A stretch of 64,000 nucleotides of DNA from Candidatus Synechococcus calcipolaris G9 (GTDB lineage Bacteria > Cyanobacteriota > Cyanobacteriia > Thermosynechococcales > Thermosynechococcaceae). The notes under the pieces were generated by a model. That model worked only from the letters and a program-made list of their open reading frames with translations, was not told the DNA's origin and ran no database searches. Each line of letters opens with the position of its first letter. Positions within the stretch are counted from its first letter, which is position 1. Below are positions 16,805 to 26,210 of the stretch, one piece after another. The position numbers were made by a program, and so were the translations under genes. The stretch lies in the NCBI RefSeq assembly GCF_029582805.1, contig NZ_JAKKUT010000002.1, forward strand, positions 582,001 to 646,000. Direction: 5' to 3'.

Positions 16805-19800
16805 ATGGTGCAAGAACTCTCCCCTTCTGTTCGGAGTGATTTTCCTGAGGCGGCATTGACTGCCCATCCTGTGTTTTATCGCACCTACAGCCGTCAAGAC
16901 GAAGAGGGACAGCGGGAAAGTTGGCAACAGGTGTGCGATCGCACCATTCGAGGTCTTGCCAAGCTGGGTAAGCTCACGCCCGCAGAAATCGCATTACTAG
17001 AGGAGATGCAGCAAAACCTAATTGCGTTGCCTTCGGGTCGCTGGCTTTGGGTCGGCGGAACGCCATGGGTTGAAAAACCCGAGAACTTTTCTGGAGCCTA
17101 TAACTGCACAAGCACAAATGTTATCGACTGGAAGGCCTTTGGGCTGATGATGGACTTAGCCATGCAGGGTTGTGGCACAGGAGCGGTTTTAGAACCGAAA
17201 TATATTGATCAACTGCCGGTTATTCGCAACCCCCTGGAAATTGAGATCATCGGTAACATTGGCCAGACCCCCCCAGAGGAACGGCAAGAGAGGACCACCG
17301 TCACGATTGAGGGCAACCATTGTCACATTAAGGTAGGAGATAGTCGCCCAGGCTGGGTGAGGTCTTACCAAACGGTATTAGAACTCTCCAGTGACGAGCA
17401 GTTTACGGGGCAAGTTCACGTCACCATTGATATGTCCGATATTCGGCCCACGGGGGAACGCTTAAAGGGCTTTGGTGGGGTTGCCAATCCTGTGAAATTA
17501 CCGGAGCTTTATCAACGCTGTGGGGACATTCTTAACCGGGCGATCGGTAGAAAATTAACTGCCGTGGAATGCTGCTTGCTCATTGATGAGGCGGCGGTGG
17601 TTGTAGTTGCCGGTAATGTACGTCGGTGTTTGCCGGAAGATGCCTTAGTTCATACCAGTAAGGGCTTAGTCCCCATCAAAGCGGTTCAAATTGGGGATTG
17701 GGTGCAAACACCCTTGGGTTTCCGGCCAGTAACGGATAAATTTGACCAAGGTTACCAGGATGTTTATGAAATTGAAACCAATGCCACAGTTGCGCGGGCA
17801 ACCTTAAATCATCGCATCGCCACGTTAGCTAATGCCCAAGGGGAAGTGATCTGGAAATCTGTTCAAGACCTACAAGCCAATGATCGACTGCTCCACAATA
17901 GGCAGGTATTGCCTGGAAGCATTACTCACTTACCCCCTGACTTTACCCATGAGCGTCCTGAAAATAGCCGGAATGCCAGTGAAATTACGATTCCCGAACT
18001 CACCCCGGACATAGCTTGGTTGCTCGGCTTGACCCATGGAGATGGCTACGTCAGTTTAGGGCGTAATAAATATAACAAACCTTTTGGAGCCATTTCCTGG
18101 GCGTACAACAGTCTGGAACCCCAACTAGCTGAACAGATCCATGGCAAGATTAACCGTGCTTTAGCTTTATTTGGTGTCCAGTCTCGCCAACATCTGATTG
18201 CAGGCGAAAACACATTCCGCTCACGGGTTACCTCAATTCGTCTGACGGAATATTTCTATCGCTACATTAAACAACCCAAGCAGCCACTCCGAGTTCCTGA
18301 TTTTATTTTGCAGGGAACAGTGGATGTCCGGTGTGCCTATTTAGCTGGGTTAATGGATAGTGATGGCTCTGCCCACGGGCGGCCGCCCTATCTGCTAACA
18401 ACGGTTTATCGTGACTTTGCCCGGGAAGTCGGCGTGTTGCTTTCAAGTCTGGGAATTGCGGCCCGCCTCAGTATCACAGAGCCTCAACTTGAAACGTGGC
18501 AGCCGAAATATAATCTGAAATTACCTGCCCTCAAGTCCCGTTACAACAGTTTGATTGCACCCCATTCCCTTAAGGGTGAAATTCGCCAAGGCTTAAAGGC
18601 TCATGGCTTTACCATTCCTGGGGTAATGATGCGGGAAACCTATACCTATAGCCAAATGCGGGATATGGGATTTGAAGGAAACCGGACAACAGATTCTAAT
18701 TACGAGCGATACATTGCCGAATCAGATATAACCTTAGATATTCCCATTACAGTCAAGGGATTGGGCAGTTATGACCATGTACAGACCTACGATATTGAAG
18801 TAGCTGAAGCCCATTGTTTTTATTGCGATGGCTATCTCACCCATAACAGTGCGGGGATGAGGCAGGGGGATAGTAATGATCAAGACTTTGCCCAGGCCAA
18901 GCAAAATCTATGGCGGCAAGATGAACAGGGGAACTGGTCTATTGATCCGGAACGGGATGCTCTGCGGATGGCCAACCATACCCGTGTTTTTCATCGCAAA
19001 CCGACCCTAGAAGAATGTATGGCAGCGGTGCGCACCCAATACTACTCGGGGGAAGGGGCAATTCAATGGGCCGGTGAAACCATCGCTCGGGCCAATGCGG
19101 ATATCTTGAGAACGCCAGAATTAAAGGGGCAGTTTATTCAGGCTTACGAAGCGGGACAGGGCGCAGATTTTCTTCAGCGACTGGTTCCGGAGATCACCCC
19201 CAAAGAACTGAATCATTGTCTCGGCCGCTATGGTCTGAATCCCTGTGGCGAAATCGTCTCTGCTGATTTTCATTGTAACTTATCGGAAATTCACCTGAAT
19301 CAAATTGATCCCGGCGATCGCACCCTCCAGGCCAAAGCATTCAAAGCGGGGGCCTTATCCGTTGCCTCCTTGCTCCATCATCAGTTTGTGGAAGACCGCT
19401 ATCGCTATAGCCGCCAAGTTGACCCGATTGTGGGTGTATCCTTCACGGGATTGTTTGATTTCTTTGTCCATGCCTTTGGTGTTGAGTGGCTGAAATGGTG
19501 GCAAACAGGGCGATCTGACACGCCCCAAGGTAAAGCCTTTAAGGAACAAGAAGCCGACTATCTGCGCTATTGGCGGGACATTGTCCATAAAGAAGTCTGG
19601 GATTACTGCGATCGCCACGGTCTGAAACGTCCCAACCGCTGTACAACCGTCCAACCCAGTGGCACCAAATCTCTGCTGACGGGAGCCTCCCCCGGTTGGC
19701 ATCCGCCCAAGGCTCAACGATTTATCCGCCGGATCACGTTCCGCAAAAACGATCCTGTGGCCCTAGCCTGCTATGACTACGGTTATGCCGTCATCCCTTC

Positions 19801-20299
19801 CCAATCCGATAAAGACGAAACTGGCAAACTTTTGGATGATCCCTTTGATCCCCGCTGTAGTGAATGGCTGGTGGAAATCCCGATAGCTGTGTCCTGGGCC
19901 GACCTGCCGGGAGCCAGTGAAATTGACATTAATCAGTTTTCTGCCTTAGCTCAGTTTGATTTTTATATGCAGGTGCAGCAACACTATACCACCCACAATA
20001 CTAGTGCCACAGTGGAGTTACGGGAGCAGGAAATTGAACCCCTTGCCCAGGCGATCTATGAAACAATCCAACAGGATCACGGCTATATTTCAGCGGCCCT
20101 CCTGGCCCGATTTGATGCCCTAGAAACCTTCCCCCGCCTCCCCTTTGAACCCATTAGTAAGGAACGGTATGACGCGGAGGTAAAGGCAGTACAGCAACGG
20201 AAGCGAGTGGTTGATTTCCATCAAGCCCTAGCACGATACACCCAACCTCTGACAGAGGCGGGGCCTGCTGGCTGTGATTCCGATAAATGCTTGCTTTAA
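16805..20299 (+). CDS. nrdJ: Adenosylcobalamin-dependent ribonucleoside-triphosphate reductase with intein
   Basis: A 1164-residue precursor of class II ribonucleotide reductase, close to the monomeric Lactobacillus leichmannii type. Exteins are residues 1-274 and 682-1164, about 757 in total, which is the normal size. Visible key residues: Cys101 (YNCTSTN), NPCGE with Cys814 and Glu816 (thiyl radical Cys and acid), Cys824, and the C-terminal redox pair Cys1157/Cys1162. It reduces NTPs to dNTPs using adenosylcobalamin and does not need oxygen. A 407-residue intein splits the conserved NVRR-SAGM. Its stop overlaps the end of the convergent ABC ATPase gene by four bases. Confidence 0.95.
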   Translation: MVQELSPSVRSDFPEAALTAHPVFYRTYSRQDEEGQRESWQQVCDRTIRGLAKLGKLTPAEIALLEEMQQNLIALPSGRWLWVGGTPWVEKPENFSGAYNCTSTNVIDWKAFGLMMDLAMQGCGTGAVLEPKYIDQLPVIRNPLEIEIIGNIGQTPPEERQERTTVTIEGNHCHIKVGDSRPGWVRSYQTVLELSSDEQFTGQVHVTIDMSDIRPTGERLKGFGGVANPVKLPELYQRCGDILNRAIGRKLTAVECCLLIDEAAVVVVAGNVRRCLPEDALVHTSKGLVPIKAVQIGDWVQTPLGFRPVTDKFDQGYQDVYEIETNATVARATLNHRIATLANAQGEVIWKSVQDLQANDRLLHNRQVLPGSITHLPPDFTHERPENSRNASEITIPELTPDIAWLLGLTHGDGYVSLGRNKYNKPFGAISWAYNSLEPQLAEQIHGKINRALALFGVQSRQHLIAGENTFRSRVTSIRLTEYFYRYIKQPKQPLRVPDFILQGTVDVRCAYLAGLMDSDGSAHGRPPYLLTTVYRDFAREVGVLLSSLGIAARLSITEPQLETWQPKYNLKLPALKSRYNSLIAPHSLKGEIRQGLKAHGFTIPGVMMRETYTYSQMRDMGFEGNRTTDSNYERYIAESDITLDIPITVKGLGSYDHVQTYDIEVAEAHCFYCDGYLTHNSAGMRQGDSNDQDFAQAKQNLWRQDEQGNWSIDPERDALRMANHTRVFHRKPTLEECMAAVRTQYYSGEGAIQWAGETIARANADILRTPELKGQFIQAYEAGQGADFLQRLVPEITPKELNHCLGRYGLNPCGEIVSADFHCNLSEIHLNQIDPGDRTLQAKAFKAGALSVASLLHHQFVEDRYRYSRQVDPIVGVSFTGLFDFFVHAFGVEWLKWWQTGRSDTPQGKAFKEQEADYLRYWRDIVHKEVWDYCDRHGLKRPNRCTTVQPSGTKSLLTGASPGWHPPKAQRFIRRITFRKNDPVALACYDYGYAVIPSQSDKDETGKLLDDPFDPRCSEWLVEIPIAVSWADLPGASEIDINQFSALAQFDFYMQVQQHYTTHNTSATVELREQEIEPLAQAIYETIQQDHGYISAALLARFDALETFPRLPFEPISKERYDAEVKAVQQRKRVVDFHQALARYTQPLTEAGPAGCDSDKCLL
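17627..18847 (+). other. Intein with LAGLIDADG homing endonuclease in nrdJ
   Basis: In-frame 407-residue insert starting at Cys (CLPEDALVHTS) directly after NVRR and ending HN before Ser. These are standard splicing residues: Cys1, block B ATLNHR, C-terminal His-Asn, and Ser+1. Two DOD endonuclease motifs, LLGLTHGDG (about intein residue 132) and LAGLMDSDG (about 239), carry the acidic residues, so the homing endonuclease looks intact. The insertion is at a highly conserved catalytic-core site, as is usual for RIR inteins. Confidence 0.93.
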
Positions 20300-20952
20300 T
20301 TATCCATAGGTATTAAACGACCATCCTGGAGTTGGAGCCAGCGATTACAGACCCGTTTGACGAGGGCAGTATCATGGCTGGCCAAGATATAGGAATGGCG
20401 GGACTCACCCAGAAATTGCTCTAGGCGATCGCAGCTATGGCGATCCAAAAAAGCGGTGGGTTCATCGTAAATAATAAGTTGGGGATCCATGGCTAAAACC
20501 CCGGCGATCTCCACCATGCGCTGTTCACCACCGGATAGGTGATGGGGCGGCCGCTCGGCCAGGTGCTCAGTTCCCGTTTGTTGGAGGGCCGCCGCCACCC
20601 GTTCCTGGAGGTTTCTGGATTGAAGACCAAGATTTTCAGGGCCAAAGGCCACATCCTCCCAAACCGTTGCCGAAAAGAGTTGATCCCCTGGATTTTGAAG
20701 CACAATGCCCAAACCCGCCTGAAATTGCCCTGGAATAACGGGTTGCCCCAACCATCGAATCAAGCCGGCATTTGGTTTCAAAATACCCGCACAGAGGAGA
20801 AATAGGGTTGTTTTACCCGAACCATTATCCCCCGTCAACCCCAGGCGATCGCCGGGCCACAGATCCAAACTGAGATCACGAAATAGGAACGATTGGCCAG
20901 GGTAGGCAAAGTCTAGATGGCAAATCTGAAGAATGGGACGAGCATCCACCAC
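20296..20952 (-). CDS. ABC transporter ATPase, CbiO/ECF-like
   Basis: About 218 residues from GTG at 20952. A longer frame exists, but its first 87 residues re-read the M23 gene in another frame. Motifs: Walker A TGDNGSGKTTL, Q-loop ILQNPGDQLF, signature LSGGEQRMVEIAGVLA, Walker B LIIYDEPTAFLD, and switch His ASHD. The QNP.DQLF Q-loop is typical of energy-coupling-factor and cobalt/nickel (CbiO) ATPases. The substrate is unknown; cobalt or a vitamin is plausible next to the B12-dependent nrdJ. It follows the M23 gene by 17 bases. Confidence 0.88.
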   Translation of the reverse strand: MVDARPILQICHLDFAYPGQSFLFRDLSLDLWPGDRLGLTGDNGSGKTTLFLLCAGILKPNAGLIRWLGQPVIPGQFQAGLGIVLQNPGDQLFSATVWEDVAFGPENLGLQSRNLQERVAAALQQTGTEHLAERPPHHLSGGEQRMVEIAGVLAMDPQLIIYDEPTAFLDRHSCDRLEQFLGESRHSYILASHDTALVKRVCNRWLQLQDGRLIPMDN

Positions 20953-20969
20953 GATGGTTGATTGCTTGT

Positions 20970-21566
20970 TTATTGTTGAGCCTGGGTTTGGGCACGGTGC
21001 ATCGCCCGCAAAACCACCGCCGGATTCACTAATTGTCCTTGATGGCGTAGGGTCCAATGGAGGTGTGGCCCCGTTGTTCGGCCCGTCATACCCACCCGAC
21101 CAATTCTCGCCCCCGTGGGAATGGTTTGCCCTTCCCAAATTTGCAGACCGCCACCGCGATCCACCATGGCCCGTCCCCGATTGGTTTGTTCCACCCGACC
21201 CTTCAGGTGACAATAGACATGCTCCCAGGAACCGGATTGAATCCGCACCAAGGTTCCACAGGCCGTATGGTCAGAGATTTCAATCACCCGACCAGCCCAC
21301 CAGTTACGGACATAACTTCCTTCTGGGGCCGCAAAGTCTAGGCCATTATGAAATTCAGTGGTCGGTTCCCCCGTAGGCGATCGCCGATACCCAAAGGGGG
21401 ATGTATACCCCTGGAAATTTTCAACGGGAAAGGAACCCGTTTGCCAACCTGCTAGCTGGGGAGAACTACGGGAATTTTCAAAGGAACGTCCCATCTGGGG
21501 GGACATCAGTCCCAGGCCTAGTCCTAAAATCAAAGCCACGCCAATGCTATAACGTCGCCAGTTCAT
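20970..21566 (-). CDS. M23 (LytM) family metallopeptidase, secreted
   Basis: A 198-residue protein with an N-terminal membrane anchor or signal peptide (RRYSIGVALILGLGLGLM). The LytM domain is intact: FHNGLDF gives the H-x3-D zinc ligands, HVYCHL the second His, and GPHLHW the third. It would cut peptidoglycan cross-bridges in the periplasm. This contrasts with the catalytically empty LytM protein at 5586-6443. It heads an apparent two-gene operon with the ABC ATPase. Confidence 0.9.
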   Translation of the reverse strand: MNWRRYSIGVALILGLGLGLMSPQMGRSFENSRSSPQLAGWQTGSFPVENFQGYTSPFGYRRSPTGEPTTEFHNGLDFAAPEGSYVRNWWAGRVIEISDHTACGTLVRIQSGSWEHVYCHLKGRVEQTNRGRAMVDRGGGLQIWEGQTIPTGARIGRVGMTGRTTGPHLHWTLRHQGQLVNPAVVLRAMHRAQTQAQQ

Positions 21567-22114
21567 CCTTCCTCCTCACGTACCGCTGTAGTTACGTCTA
21601 GGTAGCCATCTCTAGGCATCAGTACCCTAGGGGATATTTTAGGGAATATCCAATGCCCGGCAACGGCAAATCATCACCACAATATCCGATGCTAGCAGCA
21701 ATATTGCCAATCCATCAAAGTACAAGGGAATCGAAAAGACGATCATTTTCAGGATAAAACTTTATTTCATTGCAAAGAAATGTATCAATATGCATGATCC
21801 CCATCATTTATTTCTCAGAATCATCCTAGATTTTGAATAAATAGGTGCTAGTGAATAAACCATTCTTGGATCAGTTCACTTCAGTATTCTCTTAGATTTC
21901 CTTGATCCCCGATAAAAATTCGCAATTTGTAACCTGGGGATCATTGTCATATTGGGAAGATCTAACCATAATAGAAGGTACTCTTAAGACCAAAGATAAT
22001 TTAAGTTTCCCTTAATATTCCGACATGATCTAACTATTTATTAATAAACCAAGGAGCAATTTTTCAATATCACGATCCCCACAATAACTATGAAAATTTT
22101 AAGGATTATTTAAT
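21567..22114. other. Long AT-rich intergenic region with GATCCCC repeats
   Basis: About 550 bases between the M23 gene and the zinc-ribbon gene without a credible gene. The motif GATCCCC (or its complement) appears four times, at 21796, 21904, 21936 (reverse) and 22074. The spacing is irregular. It may contain regulatory sites for the downstream gene or a small RNA; nothing firmer can be seen. Confidence 0.4.
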
Positions 22115-22351
22115 ATGACGACTCTACAAACCATTCATTGTCCCAACTGTGGCAGTTACGCAGAGAGACACCAAATAAACGACATTAGCCGTACTCAGTG
22201 TCCCCGCTGTGACTATTTAATGGTCATGTGTAATCGCACAGGGCGAGTGATTGAAGCCCATGCCCCGGGGCTAGATAGTAGTATTCGCTTGACGGAACCA
22301 GTTACACGCCACCGCAGATCGCCCTTACAACCCGCCAGTGCCCTAGCCTAG
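22115..22351 (+). CDS. Small zinc-ribbon protein, function unknown
   Basis: A 78-residue protein with two CxxC pairs, CPNC (residues 9-12) and CPRC (about 29-32), which should hold one zinc ion. A further Cys is in MVMCNRTGRVIEAHAPG. It resembles a conserved cyanobacterial protein that is often mislabelled as a PriA helicase; it has no helicase part. The long AT-rich leader upstream suggests regulation. Role unknown, possibly nucleic-acid binding. Confidence 0.75.
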   Translation: MTTLQTIHCPNCGSYAERHQINDISRTQCPRCDYLMVMCNRTGRVIEAHAPGLDSSIRLTEPVTRHRRSPLQPASALA

Positions 22352-22484
22352 GGAAAGTCCAAAATCCCCAATGGTAGTTTGTTTTACCTGATACGAAAGC
22401 ACCTATTGACCTATCCGAGGACTAAGCGATTCTGACTGGCCCACGTACTAAATCATGTGAATAGCCCCTTTTTTGCCATTTCGT

Positions 22485-22720
22485 TCATAGGCAACGTCGA
22501 ATCGTCTTGCCATCAATGGCGATGATTGCGCGGTCATTGACTTCAGCGATTGTCTTGACCTAACTCGAAAAACGCGCCTGTAACACTTCTGGGTTGACTG
22601 CACAGATGGTTAAACCAATGATGTCTAGAAGCTTATGCTCTAACAAATTTGCTGCTCTTGGGTCCTCTAGGCTCTGGCAGTGTTCTAGCAGACTTTGATG
22701 ACGATTGAATGATTTGGGTA
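22485..22720 (-). pseudogene. Remnant of an ISAs1-family transposase
   Basis: On the minus strand one frame reads FNRHQSLLEHCQSLEDPRAA, LLDIIGLTICAV, then NPEVLQARFSS, stop, VKTIAEVNDRA and IIAIDGKTIRR. This matches the N-terminal part of ISAs1 transposases (LEDPR motif; IAIDGKTLR motif). About 45 residues are missing after TICAV, a TGG codon has become TAG, and the catalytic rest is absent. It is dead. It fills most of the gap upstream of ilvE. Confidence 0.75.
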
Positions 22721-22805
22721 TGCGTTTGCCCTAGGGATAGCCAGGTTCAGCATGGGTCTGTATACTTGGGAGGGAACATACCCTACATTAGTTTTCTGTT
22801 AACGC

Positions 22806-23726
22806 ATGTCTGACTTTCTGCCCTATGCCTATTTTCAGGGTCAGTTTGTTCCTTTCTCTGAGGCAAAGCTCTCGGTGGCCACCCATGCACTCCACTATGG
22901 CACAGCAGCCCTAGGGGGATTGCGTGGTTTACCTAATCCCAAAAATACCAATGAGATTCTGTTATTTCGTCTTGAGGATCACTGCCGTCGCCTCAGCCGC
23001 AGTGCCCATTACCTGGGCTACGATCTCCCACCCACTCAAATTAAATCCTTAATGATTGATTGGGTGCGGCAGAATGCACCGCAGATTCCCTTTTATATTC
23101 GTCCCCTAGTCTATACATCGGGTCTTGGCATTGCCCCTCGCCTCCACAACGTAGATAAGGATTTCCTCATCTATGGCCTTCCCCTAGGGGACTATCTATC
23201 GCCCCAAGGCGTAAGCTGCCGGATTAGTTCTTGGCAACGTCAGAGCGATCGTAGTTTTCCCTTGCGCGGTAAATTTACAGCCTCCTATTTAGTTTCTGCC
23301 CTAGCTAAAACAGAGGCCGTTGCATCGGGGTTTGACGAAGCTATTCTGCTCAATGACCAGGGCAAAATCTCTGAAGCCACGGGCATGAATATTTTCCTCG
23401 TGCGCAACCAGCAGCTCATTACCCCCAGCGTAGATCAAGATATTCTAGAAGGCATTACCCGCAATAGTGTCCTGCAGTTAGCTCAGGTAGAAGGATTCCA
23501 GGTGATTGAACGTCCTGTAGATCACACCGAACTCCTCATTGCCGATGAAGTTTTCCTCACAGGTACCGCCGCTCGCATTGTTCCTGTAGCCCGTCTTGAG
23601 CAATATGCTTTACCTGCCCCCGGAAAGATGACCCAATACTTGCAACAGCAATTACAGGCCATTACCGAAGACCGGCATCCAGACTATCATCACTGGATTG
23701 ATAAAATCCCATTGACCAAAAGCTAG
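22806..23726 (+). CDS. ilvE: Branched-chain amino-acid aminotransferase (class IV)
   Basis: A 306-residue fold-type IV PLP enzyme that transaminates the 2-oxo acids of leucine, isoleucine and valine. Typical features: FVPFSEAKLSVATHALHYGTA near the N-terminus, the PLP lysine in RGKFTASYLVSALAKTEA, and DEAILLNDQGKISEATGMNIF. Length is right for IlvE. The start follows transposon debris, so its promoter may be rearranged. The 13-base gap to the next membrane-protein gene suggests co-transcription with the polysaccharide genes. Confidence 0.9.
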   Translation: MSDFLPYAYFQGQFVPFSEAKLSVATHALHYGTAALGGLRGLPNPKNTNEILLFRLEDHCRRLSRSAHYLGYDLPPTQIKSLMIDWVRQNAPQIPFYIRPLVYTSGLGIAPRLHNVDKDFLIYGLPLGDYLSPQGVSCRISSWQRQSDRSFPLRGKFTASYLVSALAKTEAVASGFDEAILLNDQGKISEATGMNIFLVRNQQLITPSVDQDILEGITRNSVLQLAQVEGFQVIERPVDHTELLIADEVFLTGTAARIVPVARLEQYALPAPGKMTQYLQQQLQAITEDRHPDYHHWIDKIPLTKS

Positions 23727-23738
23727 ATTACTCATTCC

Positions 23739-25016
23739 ATGTTTAATATTTTCCTTATACTTTTATTTTTGGTTTGCATCCTATTACTGGCCTGGGGAAC
23801 CTATCGCCGTGAGCGTTCCTATGAATTTCCCTTTTTTATGGGCGGTATTTTCCTGGCCTTTCTCCTGCCCCAAGCATTTTTACTAGCAGTTAATCCCCTC
23901 CAAGCTCCCCCAGCGGCGGTAGATCGTATTTTACTTTTTTCCGCCCTGTGCGGAGCAATGTGTTGGGTTGGTTATCAATGGCCAATTCAAAAAAAATATA
24001 TTCGATTTTTAAGTATTCCCTTAGATGAAAAACGATTATTTCAGGTGGGTTTTATTTATGTCGCTCTAGGTTATTTATTTACTTATCTACTCATTAGATC
24101 AGATATTCAGGTGGCGGCCATTGGTGCCGGTTGGACAGGGGAGGCAACCATTTATCATTTTCTGTCAGGCATTGGATTGGTGGGCCTGCCAATTATTCTA
24201 TATTTCACCTGTAAGCGGCCGAGCGTTGTCATGATCACGTTCAGCGTGATTGCTGCTTTACCAACTCTGGCAGATATTTTGCTGGCGGGTCGCCGCCAAG
24301 AGACCTTTACCCTCGCGATTATTCTGGGGGTTTCTCTATTCTATTGGCGTAGAATTCTCCCCCCCCGTTTTCTGCCCAGCTTACTGTTTTTGGCAATGAT
24401 GGTGTTAATCCCTCTCTTTGCCTTTGCTCGACAAGGGGTATTTATTGCCCTAGTGACCGGAGATACGGCGGCGCTGAATTTACAAAACTTTCAGGCCTAT
24501 CTCTCAGGAGGAACGCTAGAACTACGGAATGCGGCAATTTTCGCTGATGCTGCTATGGCGGAGTTGCAATTTGGCTATGGTACAACGTTTTGGGATCAGA
24601 TTGTTTCTCAATTTGTTCCGGGTCAAATAATTGGCTATCAAATTAAGGAGTCCCTGCAATTTAAGCTGCTTTCTTTTGATCTCCTGTCCCGCTATAACTA
24701 CGTCCTTCCCCTTGGTACAACAATCACGGGGATTGGAGATACGTTCCTAGAGTTTAGCTATTTTGGCTGTGCCATTTTCGCCTTCATGGCATACTTTTAT
24801 AAGCACCTTTGGTATGCCTCTTTGCGCCCCGATGGACTGGTTTCTCAGATTTTATATGCAGGTTTGATTGGGCCAGCGGTCATCGGTTTAACCCACGGCG
24901 TTGGACGATTCTTTCAAGAACTTCTCTTTCAACTTATATTTGTTGGGTTTGCGGTCTACTATGCCCAAGTGCGTAAACCGGTTCTGCAATCTAGTCACCA
25001 GAGGCTACTTCGATGA
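23739..25016 (+). CDS. Wzy/O-antigen-polymerase-like membrane protein
   Basis: A 425-residue very hydrophobic protein with about ten or more transmembrane helices and a large polar loop (about residues 235-330). Sequence motif similarity is weak, as usual for Wzy polymerases and O-antigen ligases; the assignment rests on topology and on three glycosyltransferases directly downstream. It would link repeat units of an exopolysaccharide or O-antigen in the plasma membrane. Confidence 0.65.
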   Translation: MFNIFLILLFLVCILLLAWGTYRRERSYEFPFFMGGIFLAFLLPQAFLLAVNPLQAPPAAVDRILLFSALCGAMCWVGYQWPIQKKYIRFLSIPLDEKRLFQVGFIYVALGYLFTYLLIRSDIQVAAIGAGWTGEATIYHFLSGIGLVGLPIILYFTCKRPSVVMITFSVIAALPTLADILLAGRRQETFTLAIILGVSLFYWRRILPPRFLPSLLFLAMMVLIPLFAFARQGVFIALVTGDTAALNLQNFQAYLSGGTLELRNAAIFADAAMAELQFGYGTTFWDQIVSQFVPGQIIGYQIKESLQFKLLSFDLLSRYNYVLPLGTTITGIGDTFLEFSYFGCAIFAFMAYFYKHLWYASLRPDGLVSQILYAGLIGPAVIGLTHGVGRFFQELLFQLIFVGFAVYYAQVRKPVLQSSHQRLLR

Positions 25017-25057
25017 AGTTTGATCTCGAGTGTGCCCTAGATTAGTGATTCTAGTAT

Positions 25058-26206
25058 ATGAAAATCGGCATTCTGTTCATTAATTTTGGCCCCTATCATA
25101 TTGCCCGTATCCGTCGCTTTCACGATCATGCTCGGCAAAAAAATTTTCAGGTGGTGGGTATTGAACTGGCCCGCTCGACACAGGAATACTTATGGAAGAA
25201 TGATATTTTAGACCTAGGGTTTCCCATTATTCCGCTCATTCAAAACCAGCCCATAGAGACGGTGAGTTGGGTGAAGCAAAGTCAATTGTTGTATCAGTAT
25301 CTCCAGCACCTTCAACCCGATGTTTTGGCGATCGCCGGTTATTCTCCCCCTGCGATGCTGGCGGCTTTGGCTTGGTGTCGCTGGCATAGACGACCGGCCA
25401 TTTTAATGACAGAATCCAAGGAAGATGATGCCCCGCGATCGCCCTGGACAGAGCGGCTGAAAGGTTGGTTAATTCGTCAGTACCAGGCAGGCTTGGTGGG
25501 AGGACAACCACAGCTATGCTATTTGGAAAAATTAGGCATGGCCCCAGGGGCAATATTTACGGGCTATGACGTGGTAGATAACGGTGTATTTCATCCTGAA
25601 CAGATTAGAAAAGAGCCTCGCCCAATTCCCCAGTCCTACTTTCTGGCCATTAATCGGTTTATTCCTAAGAAAAATCTAATTGTTTTAATCGAAGCTTACG
25701 CTGACTATTGTCAAGCAACTAACGGCCAAGCAGGCGATCTGCCCTGGCATTTCGTCCTCTGTGGCGATGGGGAGTTGCGGCCAGTCATCGAGGCGTTGAT
25801 TGGGCAGCTTGGCCTAGGCGATCTCATCCATTTGCCTGGCTTTTTACAGCAAGATCAATTATTGCCCTACTTTGCCCATGCCAGTTGTTTCATCCATGCC
25901 AGTACCCAGGAGCAGTGGGGATTAGTTGTCAATGAGGCGATGGCCGCAGGATTGCCAGTATTGGTTTCTAATCGATGTGGTTGTTTTGAAGATTTGATCC
26001 TAGAAGGGGTGACAGGCTTTGGTTTTGACCCAGATAATAAACAACAGCTAACCAACTTAATGCTTAAAATGAGCCATGGGCAAGTAGACCTTGAGCAGAT
26101 AGGACAATCGGCATTAATGCATATTCAAAAATTTTCGCCAGATACATTTGCCCAGGGCCTCCTTCAGGCAGTGGACTACGTGTTATTAAGGCAATCGGGC
26201 CAGTAG
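25058..26206 (+). CDS. Glycosyltransferase family 4
   Basis: A 382-residue GT-B glycosyltransferase. The C-terminal nucleotide-sugar half has FLAINRFIPKKN, LCGDGELRPVIEAL and the E-x7-E motif in STQEQWGLVVNEAMAAGLPVLVS. The N-terminal acceptor half starts MKIGILFINFGPYHIARIRR. Sugar and acceptor are not predictable. It is second in the ilvE/Wzy/glycosyltransferase series and ends 4 bases before the next glycosyltransferase. Confidence 0.88.
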   Translation: MKIGILFINFGPYHIARIRRFHDHARQKNFQVVGIELARSTQEYLWKNDILDLGFPIIPLIQNQPIETVSWVKQSQLLYQYLQHLQPDVLAIAGYSPPAMLAALAWCRWHRRPAILMTESKEDDAPRSPWTERLKGWLIRQYQAGLVGGQPQLCYLEKLGMAPGAIFTGYDVVDNGVFHPEQIRKEPRPIPQSYFLAINRFIPKKNLIVLIEAYADYCQATNGQAGDLPWHFVLCGDGELRPVIEALIGQLGLGDLIHLPGFLQQDQLLPYFAHASCFIHASTQEQWGLVVNEAMAAGLPVLVSNRCGCFEDLILEGVTGFGFDPDNKQQLTNLMLKMSHGQVDLEQIGQSALMHIQKFSPDTFAQGLLQAVDYVLLRQSGQ

Positions 26207-26210
26207 TTCC

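Noticed and set aside
20953-21213. N-terminal extension of the ABC ATPase frame
   Set aside because: The extra 87 residues are low-complexity and come from the overlapping M23 gene read in another frame; family length and a GTG at 20952 fit better.
22115-22351. PriA helicase annotation of the zinc-ribbon protein
   Set aside because: The protein has only 78 residues with CxxC pairs and no helicase motifs.
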